Source: Alphaproteobacteria bacterium
GTDB taxonomy: Bacteria; Pseudomonadota; Alphaproteobacteria; TMED109
Direction of reading: 5' to 3'
Length of the DNA stretch: 64,000 bases
NCBI GenBank assembly: GCA_022819905.1
Contig: JAJEGJ010000012.1
Span: forward strand, 1-64,000
The notes below the pieces were generated by a model, which ran no database searches, was not told the DNA's origin, and was given only the letters and a program-made list of their open reading frames with translations. The translations under genes and the position numbers were made by a program. Position 1 is the first letter of the stretch, and each line of letters begins with the position of its first letter. Positions 1 through 7,392 of the stretch are shown in pieces.

Positions 1-316
1 ATCCTAACAGCATACCCATGACCCGGTGGAAATTGTTGCCTTTTACTTCGTTGAACAGCCACGTCAATACGTCAACGACCCATCGTTTTTGAGCAAAGCC
101 GCACTCTGCGGACTCGTCCAAACAGCTAATGACAAAAGGAATTGCCGAAGTTCCAATAGAGGCAGTTTCAAGTTTAGTAGCAACTTTCAACATTGTAAGT
201 TGATTTGTCGGGATAGAAGAAAACAACGTCAGCGGGCGGACGCCGCGATCAATCAATAGTGCCTGTTCAATCAGCATTCCATCGGACATCGCCAAAACGC
301 TGTTGTCACCGGTCAT
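1..316 (-). CDS. Hypothetical protein, partial (runs off left edge)
   Basis: An uninterrupted minus-strand frame starts at ATG 316-314 and continues past base 1, giving at least 105 residues. A GAGGGGAA Shine-Dalgarno stretch sits just upstream, and the start overlaps the end of the 44-aa gene by 11 bases, so the two are probably translationally coupled. The protein has no signal peptide or recognisable motif; it contains the stretch PLTLFSSIPTNQLTMLKV and a cysteine-containing segment SCLDESAECGF. Base composition is clearly AT-richer than the core genes, suggesting transferred DNA. I do not recognise the family. Confidence 0.6.
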   Translation of the reverse strand, partial: MTGDNSVLAMSDGMLIEQALLIDRGVRPLTLFSSIPTNQLTMLKVATKLETASIGTSAIPFVISCLDESAECGFAQKRWVVDVLTWLFNEVKGNNFHRVMGMLLG

Positions 317-440
317 TGTTCCCCTCTGGATCTTTCTCCTTCGGTGACTCTCGCAAGTTCTCATTCCGCAGCAATGCCTTGGCAAGTTCCTCGGGGGTAG
401 CACCGGCCAAGTCACGGTCAGGGTCGAGCATGGGTCGCAT
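306..440 (-). CDS. Small acidic/charged protein, 44 aa, unknown
   Basis: ATG at 440-438 follows AGGAAAAACAACC, which offers an AGGA ribosome site. The frame runs 44 codons to TGA at 308-306 and overlaps the start of the next gene (ATG 316). The product is mostly charged and predicted helical (TPEELAKALLRNENLRES), with no cysteine and no membrane segment. Overlap plus two good ribosome sites make a real two-gene operon likely; function is unknown. A second in-frame ATG three codons in is an alternative start. Confidence 0.5.
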   Translation of the reverse strand: MRPMLDPDRDLAGATPEELAKALLRNENLRESPKEKDPEGNNDR

Positions 441-480
441 GGTTGTTTTTCCTGTGCTGTGCCATAGCTAACCAGTGGAC

Positions 481-636
481 CTCCCCCGGCAAACCGAGAG
501 GGTTTCAGGGGAGGTACCAGGTCCGGCGAGACGCCGGACGTATGACCGAGATGGTCACCGGCTGGGCGAGATGCCCGTATCCACAGCGCTCAAGCTACGT
601 GCACGGTAGCTTCGGAAGCCGTAGGAATCACTACGG
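481..636. ncRNA. Array of stem-loops with a repeated GAGAN loop
   Basis: On the plus strand four consecutive hairpins present the same pentaloop type: AAACC-GAGAG-GGTTT (491-505, inside an outer CTCCCC/GGGGAG stem at 481-513), GTCCGGC-GAGAC-GCCGGAC (521-539), GACC-GAGAT-GGTC (544-556) and GGGC-GAGAT-GCCC (564-576). Stem sequences differ while the loop is kept. Two more stems follow: AAGCTAC/GTAGCTT (592-612) and CCGTAG/CTACGG (619-636). The block lies just upstream of the minus-strand two-gene operon, so it may be a structured leader (loops read NTCTC there) or an independent RNA on the plus strand (GNRA-like loops). No known RNA family is recognised. Confidence 0.5.
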
Positions 637-1115
637 TTGTGGCCGAAGCGACAAGCAATAGCTTGGGCGTTGTGACGCATATAACCGTTATAATCTAGAT
701 GTTGGGCCTTGGCTCCCCCGAGGCACTAGGGGTTGAGTTGGTGTGGCCACGGCATTGGTGTGGCTGAGCGTGCTTGTCTAGTAATGTATATAATCCCCCA
801 AAGAATGCGTTCTATGACTGGCTGACATAAGAGCACTACACGCACTTGCAGATTGGAACTCCGACAAAATCCTGAACGACGCATTTACGGATATTGAGTT
901 CAATCCCAAGAAGCAGATCAACTGTCAGGCGTGAGCGTTCTTGGAATAGATGAGCCCAATAGGGCGTGGGCAACTTGATGTTGCCGCCATTGACTTTTAC
1001 GAGTTTGCGGTCTTGCTGGGCAAAGTACCGGTAGGCACAGAAATTACACCTACCACCTGACCTATCATGCCCAAGGGGCGCAGACCGTCGCTCCTGCCCA
1101 CCCCGGAGGTCCAAG
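637..1115. other. Intergenic stretch, no clear gene
   Basis: AT-richer sequence. A short open stretch at about 850-930 on the plus strand (reading WNSDKILNDAFTDIEF) lacks a start codon and may be a coding remnant. TATAAT-like hexamers occur at 689-694 and 789-794, but neither has a convincing -35 at the right spacing. Confidence 0.4.
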
Positions 1116-1265
1116 ATGTTTGACGCCTACACCAAGACCGTTCTCACTGTCATCGCGGTCGCGCTATGCGCGATTGCCCTTCAGGGCGTTGTGGGCGATG
1201 CAGATGCGGTAGACGCGGGATGCGGCGACATTTTCAATCCTTGTTTCGTGCGAGTAGTCGATTAG
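1116..1265 (+). CDS. Small secreted or membrane-anchored protein, 49 aa
   Basis: ATG 1116 is preceded at five bases by a perfect GGAGGT ribosome site. The 49-residue product begins with a hydrophobic segment (YTKTVLTVIAVALCAIALQG), followed by a short polar tail carrying two cysteines (GCGDIFNPC). This layout, an N-terminal membrane helix and a short Cys-containing tail, matches small uncharacterised proteins that I recall as common near accessory regions, though I cannot name a family. It is too short for usual gene-length cut-offs, but the ribosome site and protein character support it. The IS3-like end at 1311 lies just downstream. Confidence 0.6.
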   Translation: MFDAYTKTVLTVIAVALCAIALQGVVGDADAVDAGCGDIFNPCFVRVVD

Positions 1266-1310
1266 CGGCGTCCCCGAGTCCGACGAGCTGGGCGGAGCTC
1301 GACAGGGTAG

Positions 1311-1345
1311 TGACCCGCCCCCACTGAATTGGCCCACCGTTGAGG
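1311..1345 (+). repeat. IS3-like terminal repeat, left copy
   Basis: The sequence starting TGACCCGCCCCC and continuing through ACTGAATTG and CCACCGTT matches, in inverted orientation, the sequence at 8161-8196 with three or four differences. The TG..C.GC.CCC start followed by a TTG..CCACC block is the style of IS3-family ends. No transposase lies directly inside it. Confidence 0.55.
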
Positions 1346-1497
1346 CGAGAAATCGGTGGGACAGAACCCCGGCGATGCGCCTCGGCCTCGAGCGCAAACC
1401 GCTGACGGTCGCGGACCTCCTGCGGCCCGCTCAGCGCATCCCGAGTCCCGGGCGCAGCGGAGGGAACGGGTTACGGGCAATCGACGATCGAGCAATC

Positions 1498-2760
1498 CTA
1501 GGCAAGGCTCGATGAACCCGATTGCAGCGCGGAGGCGCGGGCCCGACGTCGGTTCCGGTCGCGGGCTTTGCGCGGTTGGTGATATCCGTTTCGTCTGGGC
1601 TTGGGTGCATGGTTCGGCGTGCCGGGCACGGGACCGTCCCCTACCACCGTAAGACGGGAACGGATCAGGCGTTCGATGGCGTCGAGGTACTTCCGTTCCG
1701 TCGGGTCGCAGAACGAGAACGCGAACCCGCCGGCACCAGCCCGCGCCGTGCGGCCGATTCGATGGACATAGCTTTCTGCCTCGTTGGGCAGTTCGTAATT
1801 GATGACGTGGCTTATGCCGTCTACGTCAATGCCGCGCGCAGCGATATCAGTCGCAACCAGCACGCGGGTTTCGCCAGCCCGAAACCGTGTTAGCACCCGC
1901 TGGCGAGCGCCTTGCGATTTGTTCCCGTGGATCACTTCGGCGTCGACGCCGGCCTGATCGAGCTGCTGCGCGATCCGGTTGGCACGATGCTTGGTTCTCG
2001 AAAACACCAGGACGCGCGACAGTGCCGGATCGTCCAGAATACGGGTCAGCAAGGCCCGCTTTCCCTGTGCACCGACGTGGTAGACGCGCTGTTCGACACG
2101 CGTCGCCGGCGTGGCTCGGGGAGTGACCTCGACATGCACGGGATCGGTCAGGATGTCGCCAGACAAGCGGGCAATCTCGGCCGGCATGGTGGCCGAGAAC
2201 AGCAGCGACTGGCGGCCGACAGGTAAGCTCGAGATTATCTTTCGGACATCGCGCACAAAGCCCATGTCGAGCATGCGGTCTGCCTCGTCCAGGACAAACA
2301 CTTCGACCGCGTCGAGCGCCAGCAGACGCTGATTCACAAGATCGAGTAGGCGACCTGGCGTGGCTGTCACGATGTCCACCCCACGCCGCAGGGCATCGAC
2401 TTGGGGCTTCTGCCCGACCCCACCGAAAATTATCGTTTGGCGTAGACGGAGGTATTGGGCGTAGGCGCTGAATTCCTCGCCGATTTGGATTGCGAGTTCG
2501 CGGGTGGGCGCGAGGACGAGCGCGCGTGGCCGGCGCTGATCAGACTGACCGCGATTGCGGGCAAGTCGGTCGAGAATGGGAAGTGCAAAGGCCGCTGTCT
2601 TGCCAGTACCGGTCTGGGCGATGCCCACCAGGTCGCGGCCGGCGAGAAGATCGGGAATGGCGCGTGCCTGGATCGGTGTCGGCACGACATGGTCTCTGGC
2701 GGCCAACGCACGCTGTATCGGACCGGCTAGACCGAGGTCCGAGAACTTGGGTTTGGTCAA
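1498..2760 (-). CDS. rhlE: DEAD-box ATP-dependent RNA helicase, RhlE-like
   Basis: Cytoplasmic RNA helicase remodelling structured RNA in ribosome assembly or decay. Motifs run in order: Q-motif region (FSDLGL...PTPIQARAIP), motif I AQTGTGKT, motif Ia PTRELAIQI, motif Ib TPGRLLDL, motif II VLDEADRML, motif III SATMP, motif IV VLVFSRTK, motif V TDIAARGIDVD and motif VI YVHRIGRTARAG. A basic C-terminal tail rich in Arg follows, as in RhlE proteins. The frame is open to 2946, but the upstream part has no family similarity; a TTG at 2760 preceded by AAGAAGGA gives the expected N-terminus (TKPKFSDLGL). Start choice is the weak point. Transcription is monocistronic. Confidence 0.92.
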   Translation of the reverse strand: MTKPKFSDLGLAGPIQRALAARDHVVPTPIQARAIPDLLAGRDLVGIAQTGTGKTAAFALPILDRLARNRGQSDQRRPRALVLAPTRELAIQIGEEFSAYAQYLRLRQTIIFGGVGQKPQVDALRRGVDIVTATPGRLLDLVNQRLLALDAVEVFVLDEADRMLDMGFVRDVRKIISSLPVGRQSLLFSATMPAEIARLSGDILTDPVHVEVTPRATPATRVEQRVYHVGAQGKRALLTRILDDPALSRVLVFSRTKHRANRIAQQLDQAGVDAEVIHGNKSQGARQRVLTRFRAGETRVLVATDIAARGIDVDGISHVINYELPNEAESYVHRIGRTARAGAGGFAFSFCDPTERKYLDAIERLIRSRLTVVGDGPVPGTPNHAPKPRRNGYHQPRKARDRNRRRARASALQSGSSSLA

Positions 2761-3222
2761 CAAGTGTCCTTCTTTGCGGCACAACCAGCGCGGGTGGCGT
2801 GGTCGGGCCGAGATGATCCGTCCCGGACGCGGCAGGAGCGGAAACATGGGTTTGGTTTTGCCCGGGAAATGGCGCCGCTGGTATCCGGCGCGTCGCGCTA
2901 TCGTTAGGCAGTACGCAAGTTCAAATGGTGATTCGAACCCGAACAATCAAGTACGCCAGTTTTCTCATCGCACAGCGTGAACTGCCCCCTATGGGGCCAG
3001 GCAAACCTATCGGAGAAATTTCTCGCAATGGGGGGTCCAGCTCCGGGGCAGATCAGAGTACCGCGGCCACGGTGTTCGTGGGATCGAGGAGTCTTTTGCA
3101 CGGGAGCCGGCCGTCGTGCCGGCTGACGTCGGTGACGTCCCGACAGCGGATCAGCCGCAACCGCCGGTCAATCCTGGCGTGGGCCTTGCAGTCGGACCGT
3201 CACACGGTCCTCCGGTAGTTTT
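2761..3222. other. Intergenic, no gene recognised
   Basis: The stretch separates the helicase from the PIN-toxin locus. It contains TGAACTGCCCCC at about 2979, which resembles an IS3-family end, and a segment at 3019-3054 that is repeated imperfectly at 7015-7052. I see no convincing coding frame. Confidence 0.4.
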
Positions 3223-3642
3223 CTACAGCGTCCACGGATCGACAGTCTTCAGTCCCGCCGCCTTGAACGGCGCGATGTCCCGCGTCGCCACCATCATGCC
3301 ATTGGCCGCAGCGGTCGCCGCAATGTAACCGTCGGAGACCGGGATCGTTCGCCCCCCGGATCGTGCTTCCGCCATCAGCTCCGCATAGGCCTGCGAGGCT
3401 GCAAGATCGAAGGGCAGGACCCGCCCGGCAAACATGGGCAACACTTGCCCCTCCAGATCCTCGTGCAGTCGGTTCCGGCGGTGGCCGGCCGGCAGCGACC
3501 GGACCCCGAATCGCAGTTCGGCGACGGTGATGGCAGACAGATAAAGCGTTTCCAGCGCCTGCGCGTCGAGCCATTCGGCGACGCGTGGCTCCGGAGCCGA
3601 GCGCAGCGGCTCCGACACCACATTCATGTCTACCAGAATCAT
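3223..3642 (-). CDS. vapC: PIN-domain ribonuclease toxin, VapC/FitB type
   Basis: A 139-residue PIN-domain protein, the usual length. It starts with the hallmark first acidic residue in MILVDMNVVSEPLR, keeps the conserved glutamate of the SAITVAELRFGV helix and the late aspartate in IPVSDGYIAATA. PIN toxins cut RNA in the cytoplasm and are silenced by the protein encoded beside them. Its ATG overlaps the antitoxin stop by four bases (ATGA, 3639-3642), so the pair is translationally coupled and all catalytic acids appear present. The FitB branch is favoured by the FitA-like partner. Confidence 0.9.
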   Translation of the reverse strand: MILVDMNVVSEPLRSAPEPRVAEWLDAQALETLYLSAITVAELRFGVRSLPAGHRRNRLHEDLEGQVLPMFAGRVLPFDLAASQAYAELMAEARSGGRTIPVSDGYIAATAAANGMMVATRDIAPFKAAGLKTVDPWTL

Positions 3643-3890
3643 TCGAGATCGATCGGTCGGGCCGGAGCGATATCGCGTTGCGCGAAGCCCGCGAACTCCC
3701 CGTCTGTCAGCCCGGCGCGCCGGCCGATGGCGGTCAGCAGCGTCCCCAGCGCGGCTCGTCCTTCCGGCAGAACCGTTTCCTCCAGAATTGAGCGTACCTC
3801 AGCCTCGGTGCTGCGGCCCCTCAGGGCGGCGCGCACACGCAGGGCGCGATGCACCTCATCGGACAGGTTGCGGACAGTCAGCATGGCCAT
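3639..3890 (-). CDS. vapB: FitA/VapB-type ribbon-helix-helix antitoxin
   Basis: About 83 residues. The N-terminus (MLTVRNLSDEVHRALRVRAA) is the typical FitA ribbon-helix-helix DNA-binding segment, followed by RGRSTEAEVRSILEE and a C-terminal tail that would wrap the toxin. It lies directly upstream of the PIN toxin with an ATGA overlap and would autorepress the operon with it. The frame could begin at GTG 3896, ATG 3890 or ATG 3884; I took 3890, which follows a GGATAA stretch. Confidence 0.85.
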   Translation of the reverse strand: MAMLTVRNLSDEVHRALRVRAALRGRSTEAEVRSILEETVLPEGRAALGTLLTAIGRRAGLTDGEFAGFAQRDIAPARPIDLE

Positions 3891-3943
3891 AGTCACTTAT
3901 CCAGCTTGCATTCAATGCATCCAATTTATCAACATGAAGGCAG

Positions 3944-4243
3944 CTAGACAAGCGGCTGTCCGCTCTTGGTCAGATTCATCGAAAGGATTACATCGCTGAT
4001 TGCTGCTTCCCAAATCGCTTCCGTAGGAAGTGGGTACGATCTTGTGCGCAGCACTCCGTTGATGGTTTGCTGCGCCCCTGCTGAGAAGGGCCTGGAGCCA
4101 TCGCGGCGATTGAGCGAGGCGAGCGGACCGCGGCTGCACGCAAGTTCCGTACCGCGTTCCCGAGCGAAGGGGTAACGAATTGGACGCATCAGGACAGGAA
4201 TCTTGGAGGCCAACAAGACGACGTCGACCTCGCCGACTTTCAC
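3944..4243 (-). CDS. Hypothetical protein, possibly degraded
   Basis: A 99-residue frame beginning with GTG at 4243 that overlaps the stop of the upstream reading frame (GTGA), so translational coupling is possible. The product has no recognisable domain and its middle is low in hydrophobic residues, which weakens the case. The C-terminal segment EAIWEAAISDVILSMNLTKSG looks protein-like. It may be the tail of a decayed gene rather than a functional product. Confidence 0.3.
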   Translation of the reverse strand: MKVGEVDVVLLASKIPVLMRPIRYPFARERGTELACSRGPLASLNRRDGSRPFSAGAQQTINGVLRTRSYPLPTEAIWEAAISDVILSMNLTKSGQPLV

Positions 4244-4823
4244 GGGTCGGGCGCCTTAAAAACCGGGACAAACGTTACGCCCTCGACGCTTTGCACGGAA
4301 ATTGCCATGGGGTCAGGGAATCCCGCCAAGTATCCCCGGAAGGTCACGATCTGACTTATCCCCTGCTTGGATTGGTCCAATGTCCTGAGCGGAAAGTGGT
4401 CGGCAACAGTCGCCTTTGCCTCCTCAAACCCGATGGACTGCAAGAAGGCACCACAGCTTCTCGATTCTATGCCTCCGGCTCTAGTGAGGCCCGTCACCAT
4501 CAGGAGACAATCACCATTAGGCTTAGCCACGTAATAGCCCGGGGTGTTGCTTGGTGACAGCATATGAAGCACAGATTTCGGCACCCTCTCGGCGGAATCA
4601 TCGAACATTTCTACCTGCGCGTGAAACACACCTTCGTCCAGCCTTGTGGCCACACAAATTGTTTCGAAGACTTGCAGCCATTCTGCTGCGGTATCCGCTG
4701 TCGCGTCGGATGCTGAGCCGAGCCCGTACGTCCGAAAGTTATCTCATAGCCGAGGCGCCTCAAATGTTTCTCTGCATCTAAAATCATCTTTTTGTTCGGT
4801 TTCTTGCGCCGTTTCCAGAACAT
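4240..4823 (-). pseudogene. Hypothetical protein gene with a frameshift
   Basis: An ATG at 4823 opens a frame reading MFWKRRKKPNKKMILDAEKH and on to RRLGYEITF. Near 4735-4750 sensible coding switches to another frame, which continues FRTYGLGSASDATADTAAEW and then runs without stops to TGA at 4240. The second frame alone has only a GTG start at 4653, in the middle of a good helical segment. The two halves therefore look like one gene of about 190 residues split by a single indel. The family is unknown; the product is soluble and not secreted. A sequencing error is possible. Confidence 0.45.
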
Positions 4824-4870
4824 TGTCAGATATCCATCTCTAGTTGGTCGCGCAGCTTCGGGAAGGCGCG

Positions 4871-5104
4871 CTAAAGGCTGGCCTTGAACCGCGTCCAATT
4901 CGGTGCGGCGCGCATGAGCGCCATTACGGCGACGATATGCTGATTGAGCTTGATGTAGCCGGGATCGGGCCTGAACCACTGGTGATGACGCCAGCGACGG
5001 CTGCCGTTCGGCTGCATCGGATTCAGTTCCTGCAGTTCCTCCAGCACGCCCGGCGTGACGCGGGCATAGATGATGTCGTTCGTATCCTTCGCCAACCAGC
5101 GAAC
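4871..5104 (-). pseudogene. P63C-domain protein, C-terminal fragment
   Basis: The frame reads LAKDTNDIIYARVTPGVLEE, then a segment containing NGSRRWRHHQWF, then KLNQHIVAVMALMRAAPNW. This is the end of the P63C domain, whose family shows LAPGVLEEL, RHHQWL and a helix ending in ALMRAS. Everything upstream is missing: the frame is closed by a stop just before the fragment, directly behind the higA-type gene. It is a remnant of a phage- or plasmid-type gene brought in with the island. Confidence 0.55.
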
Positions 5105-5107
5105 AGT

Positions 5108-5437
5108 TCAAACAGGATGCATCACGGCCACTCCCTTACCGTGTCGGGCTCGGACATGGAGCGTGACTTGTAGGTCGCTGTCGAGGGCCGCGAGCATCTT
5201 CATTAGCCGGTCGAGGGTAAACCGCCCGAGATCGGCGGTGCGAATCCGCGAGAAGTCAGCGGCGGCGAATTTCGTCAGGGCCGCCGCCTGCCGCACCGAT
5301 AGCTCGCGTTTGTCCAGCACCGCGATGATCCGCGCCGCCAGGATGGCCTTGGCCTGTTTCAGGTCCGCATCGGGGTCGCCGAGGTCACGGAAGACGTTGC
5401 CACTTCCCTCGACCAGTTCGAATGTGCCCTCGCTCAT
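5108..5437 (-). CDS. higA: HigA-type antitoxin (XRE/helix-turn-helix)
   Basis: A 109-residue protein with a helix-turn-helix in ELSVRQAAALTKFAAADFSR and a C-terminal segment (FTLDRLMKMLAALDSDLQV) typical of HigA2-like antitoxins paired with Gp49-like toxins. Its ATG overlaps the toxin stop (ATGA, 5434-5437), the normal toxin-first order. The gene is intact although the toxin in front carries an in-frame stop. It would bind and repress its own promoter. Confidence 0.85.
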   Translation of the reverse strand: MSEGTFELVEGSGNVFRDLGDPDADLKQAKAILAARIIAVLDKRELSVRQAAALTKFAAADFSRIRTADLGRFTLDRLMKMLAALDSDLQVTLHVRARHGKGVAVMHPV

Positions 5438-5784
5438 GGCAACGGTCCCTCCGTCAGTCGTTTTAGCCGCCCCCGGATCAGGTCAATCTCGGCCTTCGGG
5501 GTCTTGATCCCGGTCTTCGATTTCTTCCTGAACGCGTGCAGCACCCACAGTCGACCCGCCACTTCCGTCACGTAGACCACTCGCCAGGCGTCGGCCCGGT
5601 AGCGCACTGCAATCTCCATGACTCCCGACCCCAGTCCCCGGAGCGGCTTGGCAATATCGGCTCAACCGCCCTCGGCCGCGATCGTCAGCGCCGTACCGAC
5701 GCGATCCCGCACGGCTACGGGGAACGTCATGAACGCTTTTTGCGCAGCTTTGAACCAACCGATCGGCCTCGTGTCGCCGGTCAT
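5434..5784 (-). pseudogene. higB: HigB-type toxin (Gp49-like) with in-frame stop
   Basis: The frame from ATG 5784 reads IGWFKAAQKAFMTFPVAV, meets TGA at 5664-5662, then continues in the same frame with ADIAKPLRGLGSG and the family signature YRADAWRVVYVTEVAGRLWV and LHAFRKKSKTGIKTP. Toxins of this family are ribosome-dependent mRNA endonucleases of about 110 residues; removing the TGA restores exactly that length. A restart at ATG 5619 would give only the C-terminal half. This is a toxin inactivated by one base change, with its antitoxin retained. Confidence 0.8.
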
Positions 5785-6265
5785 GCCGCTTATGTTGTCA
5801 TATTTGCCAACGCCCGACAACCTCAAAGGACGGGTGTCTGTGGCGGGCGGAGGGATCGGGATCGCGCCAACCGCCGGTGGACTAGGGAAATTTGGCCTTG
5901 CGAGAGGACCGGCCATGCGCCCGCTTGAAGGTGGCGCGACGGGGCTTCATGCTCCCTGAAGTTTTGAGTCGGGACCGGATCGGGACAACGCTGGCGCTTT
6001 TCGCATAGATAATTGTATATGAGCTTTTTGTTTGATTACCTCAGTATAATCCAGTACTTAGCGTGGTGATGTGGCGGAGGGCTAGGCGTTTCCAACTTTG
6101 GGGCGTGAAGGACGCTTTTATTTTTCTAGTCAGCTGCTTAAGGTGGAATCCATCTTGGCACAAAACCCCCCAATACAAGCACAATTAAAGAACATATAAG
6201 AACAGACTGGACTTCGTGAAGCCTGAATCCCTTCCCAGAACGGTCAGCCCACGGAACGCTACGAA
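5785..6265. other. AT-rich intergenic stretch
   Basis: The right half (about 6000-6230) is distinctly AT-rich, with TATAAT at 6045-6050 and a T-rich stretch at 6118-6127. I see no gene and no convincing -35 partner. It may hold promoter remnants of the disrupted genes on either side. Confidence 0.35.
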
Positions 6266-7010
6266 TTGCCGCGACCGAAAGCCGCATCACCCAAGAAGAA
6301 CCCCCCGCGCGCGTCCCTCTCGGCGCCCGTGGATCTGATTGGGACCGAACGAACCATTCAGGTCGACCATTGGCGGGCACCCAGTTGCACCAACTTTCGC
6401 GTGCCGGCGCGAACCAAGCACGCCAAACTAGGCCCTTCGGTGGGCGGGGACCCCGCGTCCAAGCTCGCCAGCACCATCAAGGGGATGGTTCCATCGATCC
6501 GCTGCAAGGCGTGCATCGAGAGCCCGCGGCCCAATTCGAACGCCTGCATCGCAGCCGAGATCGATCGGCTCGCGGACGGAGGGGGCTGTGGCGGTTGGGG
6601 GAGACGCGAGCTGCCGGAATCCCGAATGCGGGCCCGCTGCAACGCCCGGCACGCTGAGGCCTACATTAGCCGCAGATGCCCGGCCGCCAGCAACGGGCGG
6701 TAATTCCAGTGCAAGGCGTCCCGGCACGGCTGCTGGTATCGCATTCGGTCCACCTGCAGAAGACCCATCAGAGCCTGGCTGCCGACGTATTCAGCCGGAT
6801 CGCCAACAAGTCGCCGGTGCGCGGCACTGGAGGCGGCGTGCGGCTCAAGTCCACAAAAGCGTACTACCCGATTGTCGACTTCATCTATTCGCGCTGCCGC
6901 GCCTGCTCGGGCGTCACGGGCCGGATGCTGACGGGCCCTGCGGCTCCCGCGACATCGTCTTGGAGTGGGACGGGTAGGGCTGCACGCTGAACTGGAGCGT
7001 CACGCCCAGG
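6266..7010 (+). pseudogene. Zinc-finger transposase-like protein, degraded
   Basis: Frames at 6266-6703 and 6676-6990 together read as one decayed protein. The first carries paired cysteines in HWRAPSCTNFRVPAR and IRCKACIES followed by NACIAAEIDRL. The second reads LAADVFSRIANKSPVR, then RLKSTKAYYPIVDFIYSRCR, and after a further shift ends near DIVLEWDG-stop-GCTLNWSV. This order of Cys-pair blocks followed by a helical FSRIANKSPVR block recalls IS-encoded or IS-associated zinc-finger proteins I have seen, but I cannot name the family with certainty. At least two frameshifts and one stop make it non-functional. Confidence 0.4.
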
Positions 7011-7050
7011 AACGTTCTCGCAATTGGTGGTCCGGGCTCCCGGAAGCGGA

Positions 7051-7392
7051 TCAAACATGGCGAGCCAAATCCATGGAATCGTGGAGCAGGCGAAGCACTT
7101 CGATCGTGGGTGCTTCCGTCGTTTTGCTGACCTGATACAGCACGAAGTGCCGGCCCTTTCTGCCGTTCCGTGCTACGTGCAGTGTCATCAGGCCCCGAGC
7201 AATGCTGTCTCGTTGCTGCGATCCAGCCACATGTGGCCCGTCAGTGAGAGCCTGGATGGCGCGCGTCAGGGTCTCGCTATAGACGTGCGCCTGTGCGTGG
7301 CCGAACTGCCGGGCGGTCCAGCGGAGAATATTCCGGAGATCGCTCTCAGCCGTGACAGTCAGTCGAATACGCCATCCAGGGTCGCCGGTCAC
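7051..7392 (-). CDS. parE: ParE/RelE-family toxin
   Basis: A 113-residue protein with the ParE fold pattern: RIRLTVTAESDLRNILRWTA at the N-terminus, a helix HAQAHVYSETLTRAIQAL, then RNGRKGRHFVLYQV and the final strand IEVLRLLHDSMDLARH. ParE toxins poison DNA gyrase; RelE relatives cut mRNA, and the sequence favours ParE by length and partner. The gene overlaps parD by four bases. No interruptions are seen, so the toxin could be active. Confidence 0.88.
   Translation of the reverse strand: MTGDPGWRIRLTVTAESDLRNILRWTARQFGHAQAHVYSETLTRAIQALTDGPHVAGSQQRDSIARGLMTLHVARNGRKGRHFVLYQVSKTTEAPTIEVLRLLHDSMDLARHV

Noticed and set aside
2930-2942. GATTCGAACCC resembling the T-arm of a tRNA and possible left attachment site
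   Set aside because: Only about 11 bases agree with the tRNA-Ser end, and surrounding sequence is not tRNA-like. It is likely chance.
1498-2946. Longer helicase starting at ATG 2946
   Set aside because: The first 60 residues have no helicase similarity, and a TTG with a good ribosome site sits exactly at the family N-terminus.
5662-5664. In-frame TGA in higB read as selenocysteine
   Set aside because: HigB-type toxins are not selenoproteins and no SECIS-like stem follows. A loss-of-function stop is simpler.
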